Source: Magicicada septendecula | Lineage: Eukaryota; Arthropoda; Insecta; Hemiptera; Cicadidae | Assembly: GCA_034769895.1 (NCBI GenBank) | Contig: CM068367.1 | Coordinates: 693,210,462-693,274,461, forward strand | Length of the DNA: 64,000 nucleotides | Direction of reading: 5' to 3' | Shown here: positions 47,946 through 59,324 of the stretch, one piece after another | Layout of the letters: each line of letters starts with the position of its first letter | How positions within the stretch are numbered: position 1 is the first letter of the stretch | Notes under the pieces: model-generated | What the model was told of the DNA's origin: nothing | The model's input: only the letters and a program-made list of their open reading frames with translations | The model's database searches: none | Translations under genes and position numbers: made by a program

Positions 47946-50900
47946 AGTGTCAGCACTTTTAATGTGTTTCAGCAAATAAAATCTTCTATTTTATTTTTGA
48001 CGATGAAATCCTACTTTTTCTGGATTCTAATACATCTTTTGTTGGACAACATAATCCGAAGATATATAAAAAGAAGAAGAAGAGGAAACATTTTACTAAT
48101 ATTTGAAGTACATGTAAATATATGTGGTTTTAATTCACGAATTGATTGAAGCAATATGGAATTGTCAGTGGACAAAATAATTATTGTCCCTTTCTGTTGT
48201 TGAAATTATCTTTCATATTAGATAATCATTTAACATGTTTGCACTCATTAGTTAGGACTCTTAAATGAACACATGATTAATAATCACTTACTTTATGAAC
48301 ACATACTCATAAAATTCTATGAAACAGGGCTTTCGTTTGAGGTTTTTTTGAGGAAATATTATTCTTTTAGTTTAACTAAACCAATTAAACACTCAAGTAG
48401 AATCGTTCAAGTAGAATCATTCAAAATACAGATTGAGTCATAACTCAGTAGACAAAAATAAATGTTTTGGTAATTACTAGTGCAAGAGACTTATACCCTA
48501 CACCGTGGATAGTAGAACCAGTTTATCAGTGTACATTTTTTAGTGCTAAATAAACAAAAACAGCAATCTCATCATGTATATAGATCATCAGCAATATCAT
48601 CAGATCAAGAAATCTGACGTGTATAGAATGAATATATTTCATACTTGTTTCTAACCAAGAAATAACAAGAGAAAGAAAAATATTAATATTAAGAGGACCC
48701 TTGTACAACCACATATTCGATCACATGTTCTGAAATGTCACTGGCAGAAATTATGAAAACAGACGCACATCAAATAACACCACGCTAATTGCATATAGCG
48801 GAGAAGTACGAAATCCCGGTCGATAACAGTTCACCTATAAGGGTAGAGATTTACTCAGCCTAAATACATATTGCACTTGTTGTATGGCACCAAAACCGAT
48901 ACTACGTGAGTACATAAAATAGAAATCCGCTGTTCCTTTAATTACATAATATATAACTTTATAAATTAATGGAATGCTTTAATAGTGAATAAGCAAGGTA
49001 TTAATGTGAGATTGAAAACATTAAGTTATATTTACTAATGTTTTAAAGTGATCAATACCAAAAAATAAGTTTTTATTTTCTTTTTTCTTGGAATACGATA
49101 CAAATAACGATAATGAGAAAAAGTATACTGTGTATTCGTGTAACACAGTACAGTAAATTTAATACATGTTTAACGTCGTAATAATTATTCTAATGACAAT
49201 GCATCTTGATAAATGAAACACGAAAGTGATCCAAGTTTTGAGTTTTATGGTTGAACATCACTGGACTAGTCCTTTACTATTGTGGGCCAGACAGTCTCCA
49301 AAGTAATGAGACGGTAATGTTTTCAGACGACCCTCTCAACTCTGCAAGCCAAGCGACCGTAGGACAAGTCGACAGCAAGACAATACACACGCGATCGAGA
49401 GAACAGAAGACAGAATTAAACAAGATAGAATCGATGCACATTAGAGTAAAGCATACTTTGCTTATAAAAAACAATTATTTCGTTATTAATTGAAGTCAAT
49501 GTACAAGTGATATCCTAGTACTCATAGGCGTTACTTGACAAAAACAAAAAGGATGAACAAAACACTAAATTCGATAAATTTTCTAATGCTGTGAAGTGAT
49601 CGATAACAAAATAAGTTACTATTTCCTACTTATATTTTCTTATCAATCTAAACTATATGCCTTTTGTCTTTTATATAAATCTATTTATCTCATCAGTTTA
49701 TTATATTCTTAAAAATAAACTGCTCTTTCAGAAACAATTCTGAAATCAGTTTCAGACTTACAGTATACAGGTAAATCCGACATTTACCTGGTTCATTCAA
49801 ACCAGAATAAGGTGCAACAACGTTGATCATAGAAATGGGCATCGCTGAGGAAGAAATAACGAAATGGGAGAAGCAAGTATGCAGGGCAGTAGGCTAAACA
49901 ACTGAATCGCTTAAACAAGAATCACTTAAATCTTCGGACTTCTATCGTTTATACGAATGAAGTACTATAGACCTCGTGGTGATTGTCTTCTAGAACTGTC
50001 AAGCTTCGTTAAAAAAATAAATAAACATTTAAGGGTGGACATCAAAACGAATATTTTTAAATTTGAAGTAAGCTTTATGCCAGCATATGTTTATAATACA
50101 TTTAGTATTATTTTTGTTAACTTTAATTAAGATAAACATAAGTACAACAGGTAGTTTAGATTGATAAACAGACTTCTCAGGCAGTTCAAACAAATCTCAG
50201 ACAAATCATTCAAACAGTTCTCAGACTTCTTAAACAAACAAGGCTATAGCAGCGTTGGTAACGCAAGACTTCTTATGGAATTATTTGTAGTTATATCTTC
50301 TAAAATGTCGGTTTCAATCTAAATATAATTAATAAATATAAATAATCTTCTTCTTCTTATTCTTCTTATTCTTCTTAGTTTACTTCATACGCTGTAAATA
50401 AACCCCATATTTTGAGAAGACATATTAGATATAACAAACATATTATGTACTTCGAGAAATACATAATAACGCAAATGCTACACGTTCGTGTCCACGACTC
50501 ATACGGACATAATAGTTTCATCGTAAGGTATGATGGGTAGTTATACACTTCAGTTTTAGTCGCCACATACATACAATCGATAGTCTTACTAAACACTTGA
50601 AATCCATTATACAAAAGAGACAACAATAAGCCAAGTACCAGAAGTCTACTTACCGGGGATTGTATAGTACTTCTTCCAAAGCCTTAGAGAGTGTATCATT
50701 ATTAATATCATCAAAGTCTAGAATAACTCCCGCATTCTTTCTCACGATATTTTTTATATTTAATTTCTGGTCGGCAAACATGGGTATTCCAATTATTGGT
50801 ACGCCTGCGGTTACTACTTCGAAACAGCTGGATATACCTCCGTGTGTTATCAGAGCTTTTACGTTTTTATGAGCTGCAAACAAGAATAATCAATTTGTAG

Positions 50901-53900
50901 AATATAAACAATTTATAAGCAGAGAGCAGATATATTAATATTAGGATAGTGTAACATCACAAAATGTTCCATAACAATAATGAACACCAGAAGGGTGAAT
51001 AATACCAAAAGATCTATAAATGAGTAAACAGAAAGAATGTAACAATATAAATAATAGACCAACAAAGAAGATAAGAAGAAAAGGAATCCAAGTAAACAGT
51101 GATGAATCCACAACATGTACTAAATGACACTACAACCTAAATAAACTGAATGACTATGACAAATTGACAAGACAAGTTTCCCAAATAGACTGTCAAGTGA
51201 GCCCAATAAAACCATTTGATAAATCAAATCAAATAGTATAAAAAAAATAACCACTGACTTGAATAATATTGTACTATATATTATGAATAAATAACAGCAT
51301 ATTAGCTGATATAAGTATAACAATGATATAGAAAAGACAAATACAATGTACTATGCTAGAGGTAGCCACAAAACTGTAAAAGATAAGATGAAAACCAAAT
51401 ATGTGTTATTATAGATTAAGAATAACTATAAATGTAAGCAATATATGTGTTTAGCTAACTTCATAAGTGAGTAATATGTGTACCAAAAGAGAATAATAGT
51501 CAGGCAACAAACATTGTAATATAATGATAACAGATCCTGAATGACCAATTTAAATCAATAAAATGAGAGTTAAATAGAAACCCTACTAAACATAATATAG
51601 TAGAATCATGACTATAAAGAATAGAATGTAAGGTACCACCACATGGGTGATATTATACAAATAAGAAATGAGAAGGACATGTTAAAATATAAATAGTAAA
51701 TTATGAAAGTTTATGTTAGTAAATCAACATAATTAGACAGACAATTAATATTGTTCAGCTGAATGCAGCATTTATATATAATAAGGTATTCTTTTTAATC
51801 AATTAATCATGTTCAAAGTAGAAAGTAAGAATAATTCAACGAATATTAGAAAAATGTTAATAGTCGGATTTGCCATTGTTAGCAGACGACGGTTATAAAC
51901 AATGTTTTAGTAAGTTTAAATTAATGAAATGTTAATGAAACCTGTAACTAAACTGGCATCAAGCCACATAAAATTAAAGATAAATAAATAAGCTGTAAAA
52001 TGATAGTAATAGAATCCGAAATGGAATTGTAATAGCCGAGATATTAACGTTAGCATCATAAATTTGGTGAATTACGATTGAATACAAAGAACACTAACAA
52101 TATTGAAAGTTGACGCCAAAATACGAATATGTAATGCCTATTAATAGAATTACGTCATCATGACATAATTTCGCACAAATCACGAGCGATGTTAGTAAGG
52201 CTTGAGGATCTCCGAGCCACTCATCTTCAGGAGTTGGTCCAAGGTGTCATGGATCGACACACATATACGGACTGATGAAAAACTATATAAGCAAGAATCG
52301 TTGTAAACACGAGGCCATCCGATCACAATCCCCTTTTTATAACTGCCCGTGAGCTGTCGGCCTCACCCCGACCTCCCGCTCAGATTGTTAGGAGAGTCAA
52401 CTGGCGCTCCTACCATGATGAGCTCTCACGGCGGTTACCATCACTCCCCGCGGACCCGATCGTCACTTGTGACGATTTGGATCTCCGAGCCACTCATCTT
52501 CAGGAGTTGGTCCAAGGTGTCATGGATCGACACACATATACTCTCGAGGTGAATCATCGTAAATCGGCCTTACCTGCGGAAGTACTCCACGCCATCTGGC
52601 TACGGCGCAATCTCCGCCGCAGATGGCAAAGAACCCGTGAACCCGGCGTCAAAAGGCGCTTTCAGGCCCAGTCTCTTTACGTCCAGCAGCTACTGCGGGA
52701 CGTAAACTCTGATCGATGGGACTCATACCTTGAGTCTCTTGAAGTCGACCACGCCTCGGTCTGGAGAGCGGCGAGTAGACTGACCCGCGAGAAGAGAACT
52801 CGCAACCCACTTGAAACTCCGAACGGGGTTGTATCTTCATCAGAAGGCAAGGCCGAGGTCTTCGCCGACTGCATGGAGGTGCAATTTACTGTTCACCAAG
52901 GCGTCTCGGACCCTGCCCACTCGGCAGACGTCCGTGACTTCCTATCTGGACATTTTTCACGCCCTCCCGAAATCCCAGCCCTCCCGTTCGACAGGGATGA
53001 ACTAGTTTCATCTATCTGCCGACTAAATCGCCGTCGCGCCCCCGGTCCTGACCGGATCGGGGCCGCTGCTCTACAAAATCTCCCGGCCTCAGGCGTTGAC
53101 CTCGTTCTTGAGCTGTTTAACTCCTGTCTCCGGCTACAGTACTTTCCCCGCCTGTGGAAATCTGCCAACATCGTAATGATTCCGAAGCCTCGCAAGCCGC
53201 GCATGCTTCCTGAAAGCTATCGTCCACTCTCTCTCTTGCCAGTCATCTCGAAGGTGTTCGAGCGTCTCCTGCTGGCTCGCATCTCGCCGCTGCTAGATGG
53301 TTTCATCCGCAGCGAACAGTTCGGGTTTCGCAGAGAGCACTCGACCACGCTTCAATTGGTCCGCGTTGTTACGCACTTGTCAGACGCCACCAACAGGCGA
53401 GCGGCTACGGCCGCCGTACTGTTGGACGTGAGCAAGGCCTTCGATAAAGTCTGGCACGAAGGTCTTCTCTTCAAACTTGCCAATTCCCCTCTACCATCGA
53501 CCATAGTGTTTTTCCTCCGGTCGTATCTCAGCGACCGAACCTTCAGGGTGAGCGTCGACGGGTCCTGTTCTACAGTTCGACCCGTCGCCGCCGGCGTACC
53601 TCAGGGATCTGTCCTCGGCCCCGTTCTGTACCTTGTGTCTGTCTTGCCCGGAGTCACGTTGTCTTTGTTCGCTGACGATGCTATGTATCACTGCAGCTCC
53701 CTGTCCCCGCGATTTGCGAGTACAAAGCTGCAGAGTCAGTTGAACCAGCTTCCGGACTGGCTACAGAAATGGCGGGTGACGATCAACACGGAGAAATCCG
53801 AGGCGATCTGCTTCAGCTTCACCCGTAAGTCCATCTCCCGATGCCAGCCCCTCTCCCTAGCAGGGAGACCCATCGCCTACAAAGAATCGGTGAAGTATTT

Positions 53901-56900
53901 AGGCGTTCGGCTAGATCGTCGCCTTTGCTTCAACGCCCACGTGACGGAAACCCTTGCCAAGGCTCGCGGCGTCCGAGCCAAATTATCTCCTTTCCTCTCG
54001 TGTCGCAGCCGCCTGGCCATGCGCACGAAACTTACCATCTATCTACTATTTCTCAGGTCTGTATTGACCTATGCGGCACCCGCCTGGTGGTCTCTTTTAT
54101 CCACCACCAACAGATGTAGGCTGGAAGCTTTCCAGTCCCGAACACTCCGATCCTTGACGGGGTCCCCTTGGTTTGTAAGGAACGACGTGATTCGAAGGGG
54201 TCTCCGTGTTCCTACCTTGACTTCCTTTGTCCGGTCGCTGGCTCTAACTCTCTTTGCTAAAGCCTCGACCTCCACCTTCGCGTACCTACGAACCATCAGT
54301 GCATCAGAACCACCACCGCCCATTCGGGTCAAGCGCCCTCGGGCGCTTCTTGATGACCCGCCATAACGCCATCCTCTTTAAATTAAACAAAAACAAGTAA
54401 TCATCAGTCCTAGACCAGAGTATTTCACCAAACTGTCCTTCTCTCCTTCCTGTCCACCTCCTAGCACGCTGAGCCGGCTGCTTGTCGCTGTCATCATTCA
54501 CTGGCACGGAGGCTCTCCGCCTCGCGGGGAGCGACCGACGCCCTCAGGGCGTCTGCTGACTGGACTTGAAACGGGCAACATCTGTTGCTCGAATCGGTAC
54601 CAGCGGCAGTGCATTAAACAAATAAAAGTTATACTCCCCCGCCTTCTCAGTTAACTGGTTGGCGGTTTCCTTTTCCAGTTTTAGGTAACCAGTCGACATT
54701 GTACCAGCACTATGTTTACTTCTGGCATTGGACACGATCCAGATGCTCCAATCAAGCCACGGGTGCAAAGCCACCCCGCATCCATAATGCAATGCAAACA
54801 CGAGGCATTTTGTCAAATTTCACTCAACCAGCAACAACAAATCCAGAACAAATAATCGTCATAATTTTATAAACCAACAATAGAGAAGAAGTGTAATTCA
54901 ATCGGTGCATCGAAAACAGTAGTGAACCTTAACCAGCAGTGCGTGTATAGGAAAGAGGTTATCTATCAACATAACCAAAAAGCAGTAGCTTATTCAAGAA
55001 GTAAATTAATTCGTTCCAGTGCGAATAATAGTGAAGTGAAAAAAGATCATATAATCAGATCGTTAAAGTGATAATAAGTTAATCATTACGATTAATCAAC
55101 AGGTAGTACAGTGATCATAATTACTTGTTTACATTTTAGCAAATAACAGTATAACATAATACACGATTGTACTGACGCAAAACAATAAGACTATAAGTAA
55201 CTAACACTGTATCGAAGTTATTTAGAGGAATTAACATATTCCGACTTAAGATTATATATGTTGACTTTTTTATAACTGAACTCCATTTTAGTCGGAACAA
55301 ACGAACTTTTCGTTCATTAACTTTCAATTAGTAAAGGTGTCTAACCTAACCATATGATATCATAATAGTATTTTGAAATAAAGTGGCGTTCTATTCTGTA
55401 GCTTAAACGAAGCCACCCTTGAGATAAATAAATAGAATAAATAATTTATCAATCATAATTAGAGTTTTCATTGTTAACTAAACTGAACTAGACAAAGTAC
55501 AGAAACCGGACGAGTTGTGATCCGTTAATTGTTATCTAATGAATGTATTTAATTGAAATTATTCAATAACGAATAATAAATACCAGTATTGTACAGCAAC
55601 AACATTTGTCAATAATTATTTCAACTAACAATTGGTAATCAGTATTACTAATCACTGAGGTGTCTTTGATAGTGAACATACAAGCAGAAGTTTAATGCAT
55701 GATCTCAATCTAACTATTTGATCATTAATTGAGTAATTAAATAACAGCATTAACTATCAAGTCATTCAGAAGAATTCTTTTTATGGGACATTTCTATCGG
55801 AAAGATTTCTGAAGTGGGTGTTCAAATAAGTTTTGCAGAGTTTCTAAGGTAGACAAGATTTATCTTTTAACAAAGCGGTAACACTGCCTCTTAACCGTTC
55901 AACTTTTTCAGTCTTTCACGCCACCCCTAAAGTCACCGTTTTAGGTTTTCCCGGAACTAATTCTTCCGGTTATGGAAGTTCTAAATTTATACTAATTTTT
56001 CCCCAATCTCATCAAGTATTTATCATTTTCATAACGCTCAATTTAAACAAAACCATCTCAAATTTAGTGAACATTTGAATATTCATTTCAAATGATTCAA
56101 TACATCTGTCAGATCGCATTGTACACATGTATTCCGACGACATGATTGGCGTATGCGTAATTTCATTTTGTGGGAGGTCCAAACGGAAGGGGTAAATATT
56201 ACAGACATTCATCTCACAACAGCATTTCCGTAGTCAGACAGAATTCTTTACAAATGATATTAAGATCTGCCTTAAAATGTATAATAAAGTGACAAACATT
56301 GCAGTTTTTTAGCTGGGTCAGAAATATCGGTGGTTTAATACATTTTAGGTTAGTTGTCTCCAAGTCGCTTATATTAATATATAATATTACGTTAATATTA
56401 CGTAAATATTAGTTACGTTAGACGTAACTAATTTGTACACTAATATCCCCGTGAGGGAAACTATAGAAATTGTAAATAACAATTTAAAAGAAGTAGCTCA
56501 ACTTAGCATGCAAAAAATCAACGAACTTATAAAACTACTTACAGTCGTCTTAGAACAAAATTACTTCACATTTGACAACGGGTTTTTTACACAAGATGAC
56601 GGTCTGGCTATGGGTTCGCCACTGTCAGGACTATTAGCTGATATATATTTAAATTATTATGAGAATATAAACATAATATCTAATAAATTATACAAGAATA
56701 AAATCATTTTTTACTGTAGATACGTCGATGATACGTTTATGATATTTAATGGAACAAAAAGACAAATACAAAACTTAAATAGTCACATAAACAGCACGCA
56801 CCATAAGATTAAATTCACATCTGAAATAGAAGAAGAAAATCAATTAAATTTCTTAGATTTAACCATTTTAAAAAACGAAGGAAAACTTCAATTTAAAATC

Positions 56901-59324
56901 TATAGAAAGGCCACAACAACGGACATCACAATTCATGCCGATTCATATCATCCCACCTCGCATAAAATGGCAGCTTACAATAGTTTTGTGCATAGATTGC
57001 TAACTATACCGTTAAGTGAAAAAGACTACAATGAAGAGGTTAATACCATCAAGCAGATAGCAGCGGCTAACGGATATAAAAGTTCATTAGTGGATAAATT
57101 AATAAGTAAACACAAAGAGAAGAAATTAAAAAAGTCGAACAATGATAACACACTTCCGGTTAATAAATACATATCTGCAGATTACACAAATATTTTACCA
57201 AATATTTTAGTTAACGAACTCAAGAAACACCATGTAATTGTAACTTTCCGTACAAATAACAGCATTCAGAGACTTCTTAGCCGGAAGAACAGTATACCAG
57301 AAAGAAAAAGAACCGGCGTATACAAGATGAATTGCAGCTCATGCGATATGTTCTACATAGGCCAAATAGGTAGACCGTTTGAAGAAAGATATAACGAACA
57401 TCTTCCCAGAAGGGAATTACATAAAACAACATCTAATTTTGCCAGACACCTGATACTATGTAATCATAACTACAGTGATTTTGAGACAAATTTCCAGCCC
57501 TTGCATTGCTGCAGGAAAGGAAAATACATGGACGCGCTTGAGGAATATGAAATATATAAAGCCGTCAAAATCAACAGTGATTATGTCTTGAATGATAAAC
57601 TTACATTTTCACATAACATATTGTACGACACAGCAATACTTGCACACGGGCGCCGGTAAATAGAAAGTCACAGTACACACGGGCTATAATAAGCAAAACA
57701 GGTTTATCAGTGGCTATATAAACAGTGAATCAGTCGATCGATAATGTCCACGCGAGAACATAAAATTTCATGTTCGAGTATGTGATTTTCCACTGTCGTA
57801 AAAGTGCACTTTTACTGTAATGATTTTGGTGTTTTTAATTTTTTAACGATCTCTAATGAGTGATTAAGATTTCTGAAGATGGCAATTCGTTGCCGAAACG
57901 CGTCATAAGACAAGAAAAACGAAGTCGCACGACGGATACGGTAAATATCTATTATATCGGTGGTTTGACTCCTAAAATCCCCTTTTGCCTTTATTTGCAC
58001 TTTTTTACTTTAAATATAAGCTTTAATCAATTAATTTATCACATAATTACCTTTAATAATTTAGTAATTTAATATACTACACGGTAGGAGGTAAAATAGG
58101 TGTCTGACAACAGAATACTCACCGACGATGTCCCTTTGCGGGAGCCATTTTCGGAACACTACATTGTCAGGTTTACCACTAAGTTCATCTTCGTATTTAA
58201 AAATAAACCGTTGTGGAAACTTTGAGAACACGTGCATGAGAGTGTACAGAGCCGACTTTGGAAGAGAAGATACTCGTACTAAGGATCCGAAACTTATGAG
58301 CACCACTCCTTCTTCTGAAGAGTCCAATAGATTTTGTAAATCCTAAAATTACACACAAAAAGCAATGTATACTAATTCGAATCAAGTGTGCGAGCAATTA
58401 GGTTAAATTTTATGTTTTTAATGCAAAATATGAACAGAAGTACGATAATCTAAGCGTTTTAAATTTATAAGTGAAATATAACTTTGTGCCAAGAAAACTT
58501 ACTTTGGGTAGGGGTTTTTGTTTCCTAATGTGAATACCTCCGACCTCAATGACATTCGTTGCAAACGGCTTCCTTTGGGAAATAGAAAAGTGACTGTTTA
58601 CTAACACTAGTGACGTTTTCTGTACTATATCCTCTATTGATGGTAAATTTGCATCAAAGTATTTCTGTGCGATTCTGTGCGAAGGATAATCGGAATAAAT
58701 ACGATACACAACGTTCGCATAGAGAAGCCAAAACGTGTTTGACATTCTCTCATACAACGACATTTCTTGAGAGTAGTCCACAAAATAACTGGCAACGTAC
58801 GATGGATTGTCAGTGTCTCCGGTTCTGAGCGAACCCCATGGTAGTGACGCACTGGTAATGATTGTTATCAGTGGTACATTATAGTTGTGTGCAAATGCTG
58901 CAAAACAGTCACTACCGAAAGCCTCGGTAATGACCGCGTCATACTTCACCGGAGAGTTGATTAGATCTTGTACTTCCTTTTCCTCGAATACTATTTTGCA
59001 CAAACGGATGCAGATATTTATTACTACGTTCAGAGTCCCGGGAATGTCTTTCATAGACTCCCTGATGAAAGTGAAATTATAACTGTTAAGAGCGGTGGGC
59101 AAGACGTGAGACATGTCGATGTCGTGGTAGTTCTGAACAGGCGTCTTCTGGGGAAACGTGCTGATTACGGTGACGTCATGGCCTCTGCCTGCCAGTGCCA
59201 ACAACAGTGGCTCCATAATAATGAAATGACTCCGCCCATTGAATGGAATTACGGCTAGAATACGTGCACCATCACTGACCGCTATTCCCAGTATTATGCA
59301 AACCAAAGCTGCTTTTAGAACCAT
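45837..59324 (-). CDS. UDP-glycosyltransferase, gene B (4 coding exons)
   Basis: Tandem paralogue of gene A with the same exon lengths and phases. Coding exons are 59324-58503, 58342-58123, 50873-50654 and 46128-45837 (822+220+220+292 nt), giving 517 aa. The signal peptide is residues 1-19, His33 sits in GRSHF, and the donor-sugar motif ITHGG…FADQ is in exon 3. The membrane anchor in exon 4 is followed by a basic tail ending KEKRN (KXKXX ER retrieval). As in gene A, a splice acceptor (TTTCAG) lies directly before the ATG. Introns are 160 nt, 7.25 kb and 4.5 kb; the large ones hold a LINE, a Penelope-like element and a PLE fragment. The frame is intact, so it is probably functional. Substrate unknown. 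Confidence 0.93.
46302..46841 (-). pseudogene. Penelope-like element fragment (GIY-YIG endonuclease end)
   Basis: A 179-residue open frame. SGIYKLKCKDCNKVYLGETGR is a GIY-YIG endonuclease core with a CxxC pair, followed by a conserved Arg, a His block and LEDYEIVK, which holds the probable catalytic Glu. The N-terminal 100 residues match the RT-to-endonuclease linker. The RT itself is missing, so the copy is 5'-truncated. It belongs to a different PLE family from the one at 56.3 kb. It lies in intron 3 of UGT gene B in the gene's own orientation, 170 nt upstream of exon 4. No hammerhead-like motif seen next to it. Confidence 0.8.
46845..47520. other. Intron 3 of UGT gene B, nothing recognised
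   Basis: AT-rich. Confidence 0.5.
47525..47868. repeat. GC-rich island of unknown repeat origin
   Basis: About 340 bp of clearly higher GC inside an AT-rich intron, ending directly in a (TC)n tract. A plus-strand frame (47528-47710) has codon use like the LINE copies nearby, but I recognise no motif. It may be the 3' end of a LINE or a SINE. Confidence 0.4.
47869..47943. repeat. (TC)n microsatellite
   Basis: 75 bp of uninterrupted TC repeat directly joined to the GC-rich island on its left. Confidence 0.97.
47944..50653. other. Intron 3 of UGT gene B, part next to exon 3
   Basis: AT-rich, only short chance open frames (for example 49251-49493). Confidence 0.5.
50654..50873 (-). CDS. UGT gene B, coding exon 3 (donor-sugar motif)
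   Basis: 220 nt from TTTGCAG|CTCAT to CCCCG|GTAAGT. Contains ITHGG…AGVPIIGIPMFADQ; about 80% identical in protein to exon 3 of gene A. Confidence 0.92.
50874..52200. other. Intron 2 of UGT gene B, left part
   Basis: AT-rich. The minus-strand frames at 50913-51323 are low-complexity hydrophobic readings of AT-rich DNA, not genes. Confidence 0.5.
52205..52266 (+). repeat. 62-bp stray piece of the LINE
   Basis: Repeats bases 52479-52540 of the adjacent LINE ORF almost exactly, but lies about 40 bp outside that element's left target-site duplication. It is therefore a separate piece. Confidence 0.85.
52305..54806 (+). mobile_element. Non-LTR retrotransposon (jockey-like), copy 2, 5'-truncated, with 11-bp TSD
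   Basis: The copy spans 52316-54795 between two copies of aaacacgaggc (52305-52315, 54796-54806). The 5' end falls at the end of the endonuclease domain, so most of the element is missing. The 3' UTR of about 430 bp ends in a TGCAA-type repeat. It lies antisense to UGT gene B, in intron 2. Confidence 0.92.
52318..54366 (+). CDS. LINE ORF2 (partial): endonuclease end and reverse transcriptase
   Basis: An open frame from the truncated 5' end to the stop before 54367. It starts with the SDHNPLFIT block typical of the C-terminal part of APE-type endonucleases. Then come RRRAPGPDRIG, SYRPLSLLPVISKVFER, LDVSKAFDKVWHEGL, GVPQGSVLGPVLYLV and LSLFADDAMY with catalytic Asp residues, and the thumb and C-terminal region LTYAAPAWWSLLS. 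These are jockey-type RT motifs. A small in-frame deletion removes the YTND block present in copy 1, directly before the ADD motif, so this copy is probably inactive even though its frame is open. Base composition is markedly GC-richer than its surroundings. Confidence 0.9.
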   Translation, partial: SDHNPLFITARELSASPRPPAQIVRRVNWRSYHDELSRRLPSLPADPIVTCDDLDLRATHLQELVQGVMDRHTYTLEVNHRKSALPAEVLHAIWLRRNLRRRWQRTREPGVKRRFQAQSLYVQQLLRDVNSDRWDSYLESLEVDHASVWRAASRLTREKRTRNPLETPNGVVSSSEGKAEVFADCMEVQFTVHQGVSDPAHSADVRDFLSGHFSRPPEIPALPFDRDELVSSICRLNRRRAPGPDRIGAAALQNLPASGVDLVLELFNSCLRLQYFPRLWKSANIVMIPKPRKPRMLPESYRPLSLLPVISKVFERLLLARISPLLDGFIRSEQFGFRREHSTTLQLVRVVTHLSDATNRRAATAAVLLDVSKAFDKVWHEGLLFKLANSPLPSTIVFFLRSYLSDRTFRVSVDGSCSTVRPVAAGVPQGSVLGPVLYLVSVLPGVTLSLFADDAMYHCSSLSPRFASTKLQSQLNQLPDWLQKWRVTINTEKSEAICFSFTRKSISRCQPLSLAGRPIAYKESVKYLGVRLDRRLCFNAHVTETLAKARGVRAKLSPFLSCRSRLAMRTKLTIYLLFLRSVLTYAAPAWWSLLSTTNRCRLEAFQSRTLRSLTGSPWFVRNDVIRRGLRVPTLTSFVRSLALTLFAKASTSTFAYLRTISASEPPPPIRVKRPRALLDDPP
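54807..56323. other. Intron 2 of UGT gene B, middle part
   Basis: AT-rich sequence between the LINE and the Penelope-like element; nothing recognised. Confidence 0.5.
56433..57659 (+). CDS. PLE polyprotein: reverse transcriptase and GIY-YIG endonuclease (N-terminally truncated)
   Basis: 408 residues without a stop. The reading begins at RT motif A (LDVTNLYTNIPV; the first few residues precede the called ATG, with a TAA just upstream), so the fingers region is missing. GLAMGSPLSGLLADIYL is motif B and YVDD (residues 97-100) holds the catalytic aspartates. After a linker, GVYK…FYIG (295-310) with the CSSC pair is the GIY-YIG core, RPFEER (314-319) supplies the Arg, and LEEYEIYK (about 369-376) the probable catalytic Glu. 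PLEs use this enzyme pair to cut target DNA and copy RNA at the nick. The stop is TAA at 57657-57659. Confidence 0.93.
   Translation: MYTNIPVRETIEIVNNNLKEVAQLSMQKINELIKLLTVVLEQNYFTFDNGFFTQDDGLAMGSPLSGLLADIYLNYYENINIISNKLYKNKIIFYCRYVDDTFMIFNGTKRQIQNLNSHINSTHHKIKFTSEIEEENQLNFLDLTILKNEGKLQFKIYRKATTTDITIHADSYHPTSHKMAAYNSFVHRLLTIPLSEKDYNEEVNTIKQIAAANGYKSSLVDKLISKHKEKKLKKSNNDNTLPVNKYISADYTNILPNILVNELKKHHVIVTFRTNNSIQRLLSRKNSIPERKRTGVYKMNCSSCDMFYIGQIGRPFEERYNEHLPRRELHKTTSNFARHLILCNHNYSDFETNFQPLHCCRKGKYMDALEEYEIYKAVKINSDYVLNDKLTFSHNILYDTAILAHGRR
57873..57904 (+). ncRNA. Hammerhead-ribozyme-like motif in the PLE 3' terminal repeat
   Basis: Core CUGAAGA (57873-57879), an extra U, perfect stem II GGCAA/UUGCC closed by UUCG, GAA, the palindrome ACGCGU and C17. 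It lies inside the element's TSD boundaries, so it belongs to the PLE. Stem I is poor in this copy. Confidence 0.6.
57967..58122. other. Intron 2 of UGT gene B, short piece next to exon 2
   Basis: AT-rich intron sequence ending at the donor GTGAGT of exon 2. Confidence 0.6.
58123..58342 (-). CDS. UGT gene B, coding exon 2
   Basis: 220 nt from TTTTAG|GAT to GTCG|GTGAGT. Encodes DLQNLLD through SFGS to KWLPQRDIV. Confidence 0.9.
58503..59324 (-). CDS. UGT gene B, coding exon 1
   Basis: 274 residues from MVLKAAL to KPLPK; donor CCCAAA|GTAAGT, phase 0. The start is chosen by comparison with gene A and the acceptor directly before the ATG. Confidence 0.9.

Larger units (their letters stand above)
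56324..57966 (+). mobile_element. Penelope-like retroelement (PLE), 5'-truncated, with 13-bp TSD
   Basis: The element spans 56337-57953 and is flanked by the direct repeat atatcggtggttt (56324-56336 and 57954-57966). It contains an open frame for RT plus GIY-YIG endonuclease and, about 210 nt downstream of the stop, a hammerhead-like motif. It lies in intron 2 of UGT gene B, antisense to the gene. Confidence 0.92.

Noticed and set aside
47772-47975. Open frame rich in Arg-Glu repeats
   Set aside because: Translation of the (TC)n microsatellite.
48583-48625. Repeated CUGAUGA words on the minus strand
   Set aside because: No GAAA block or stem follows.
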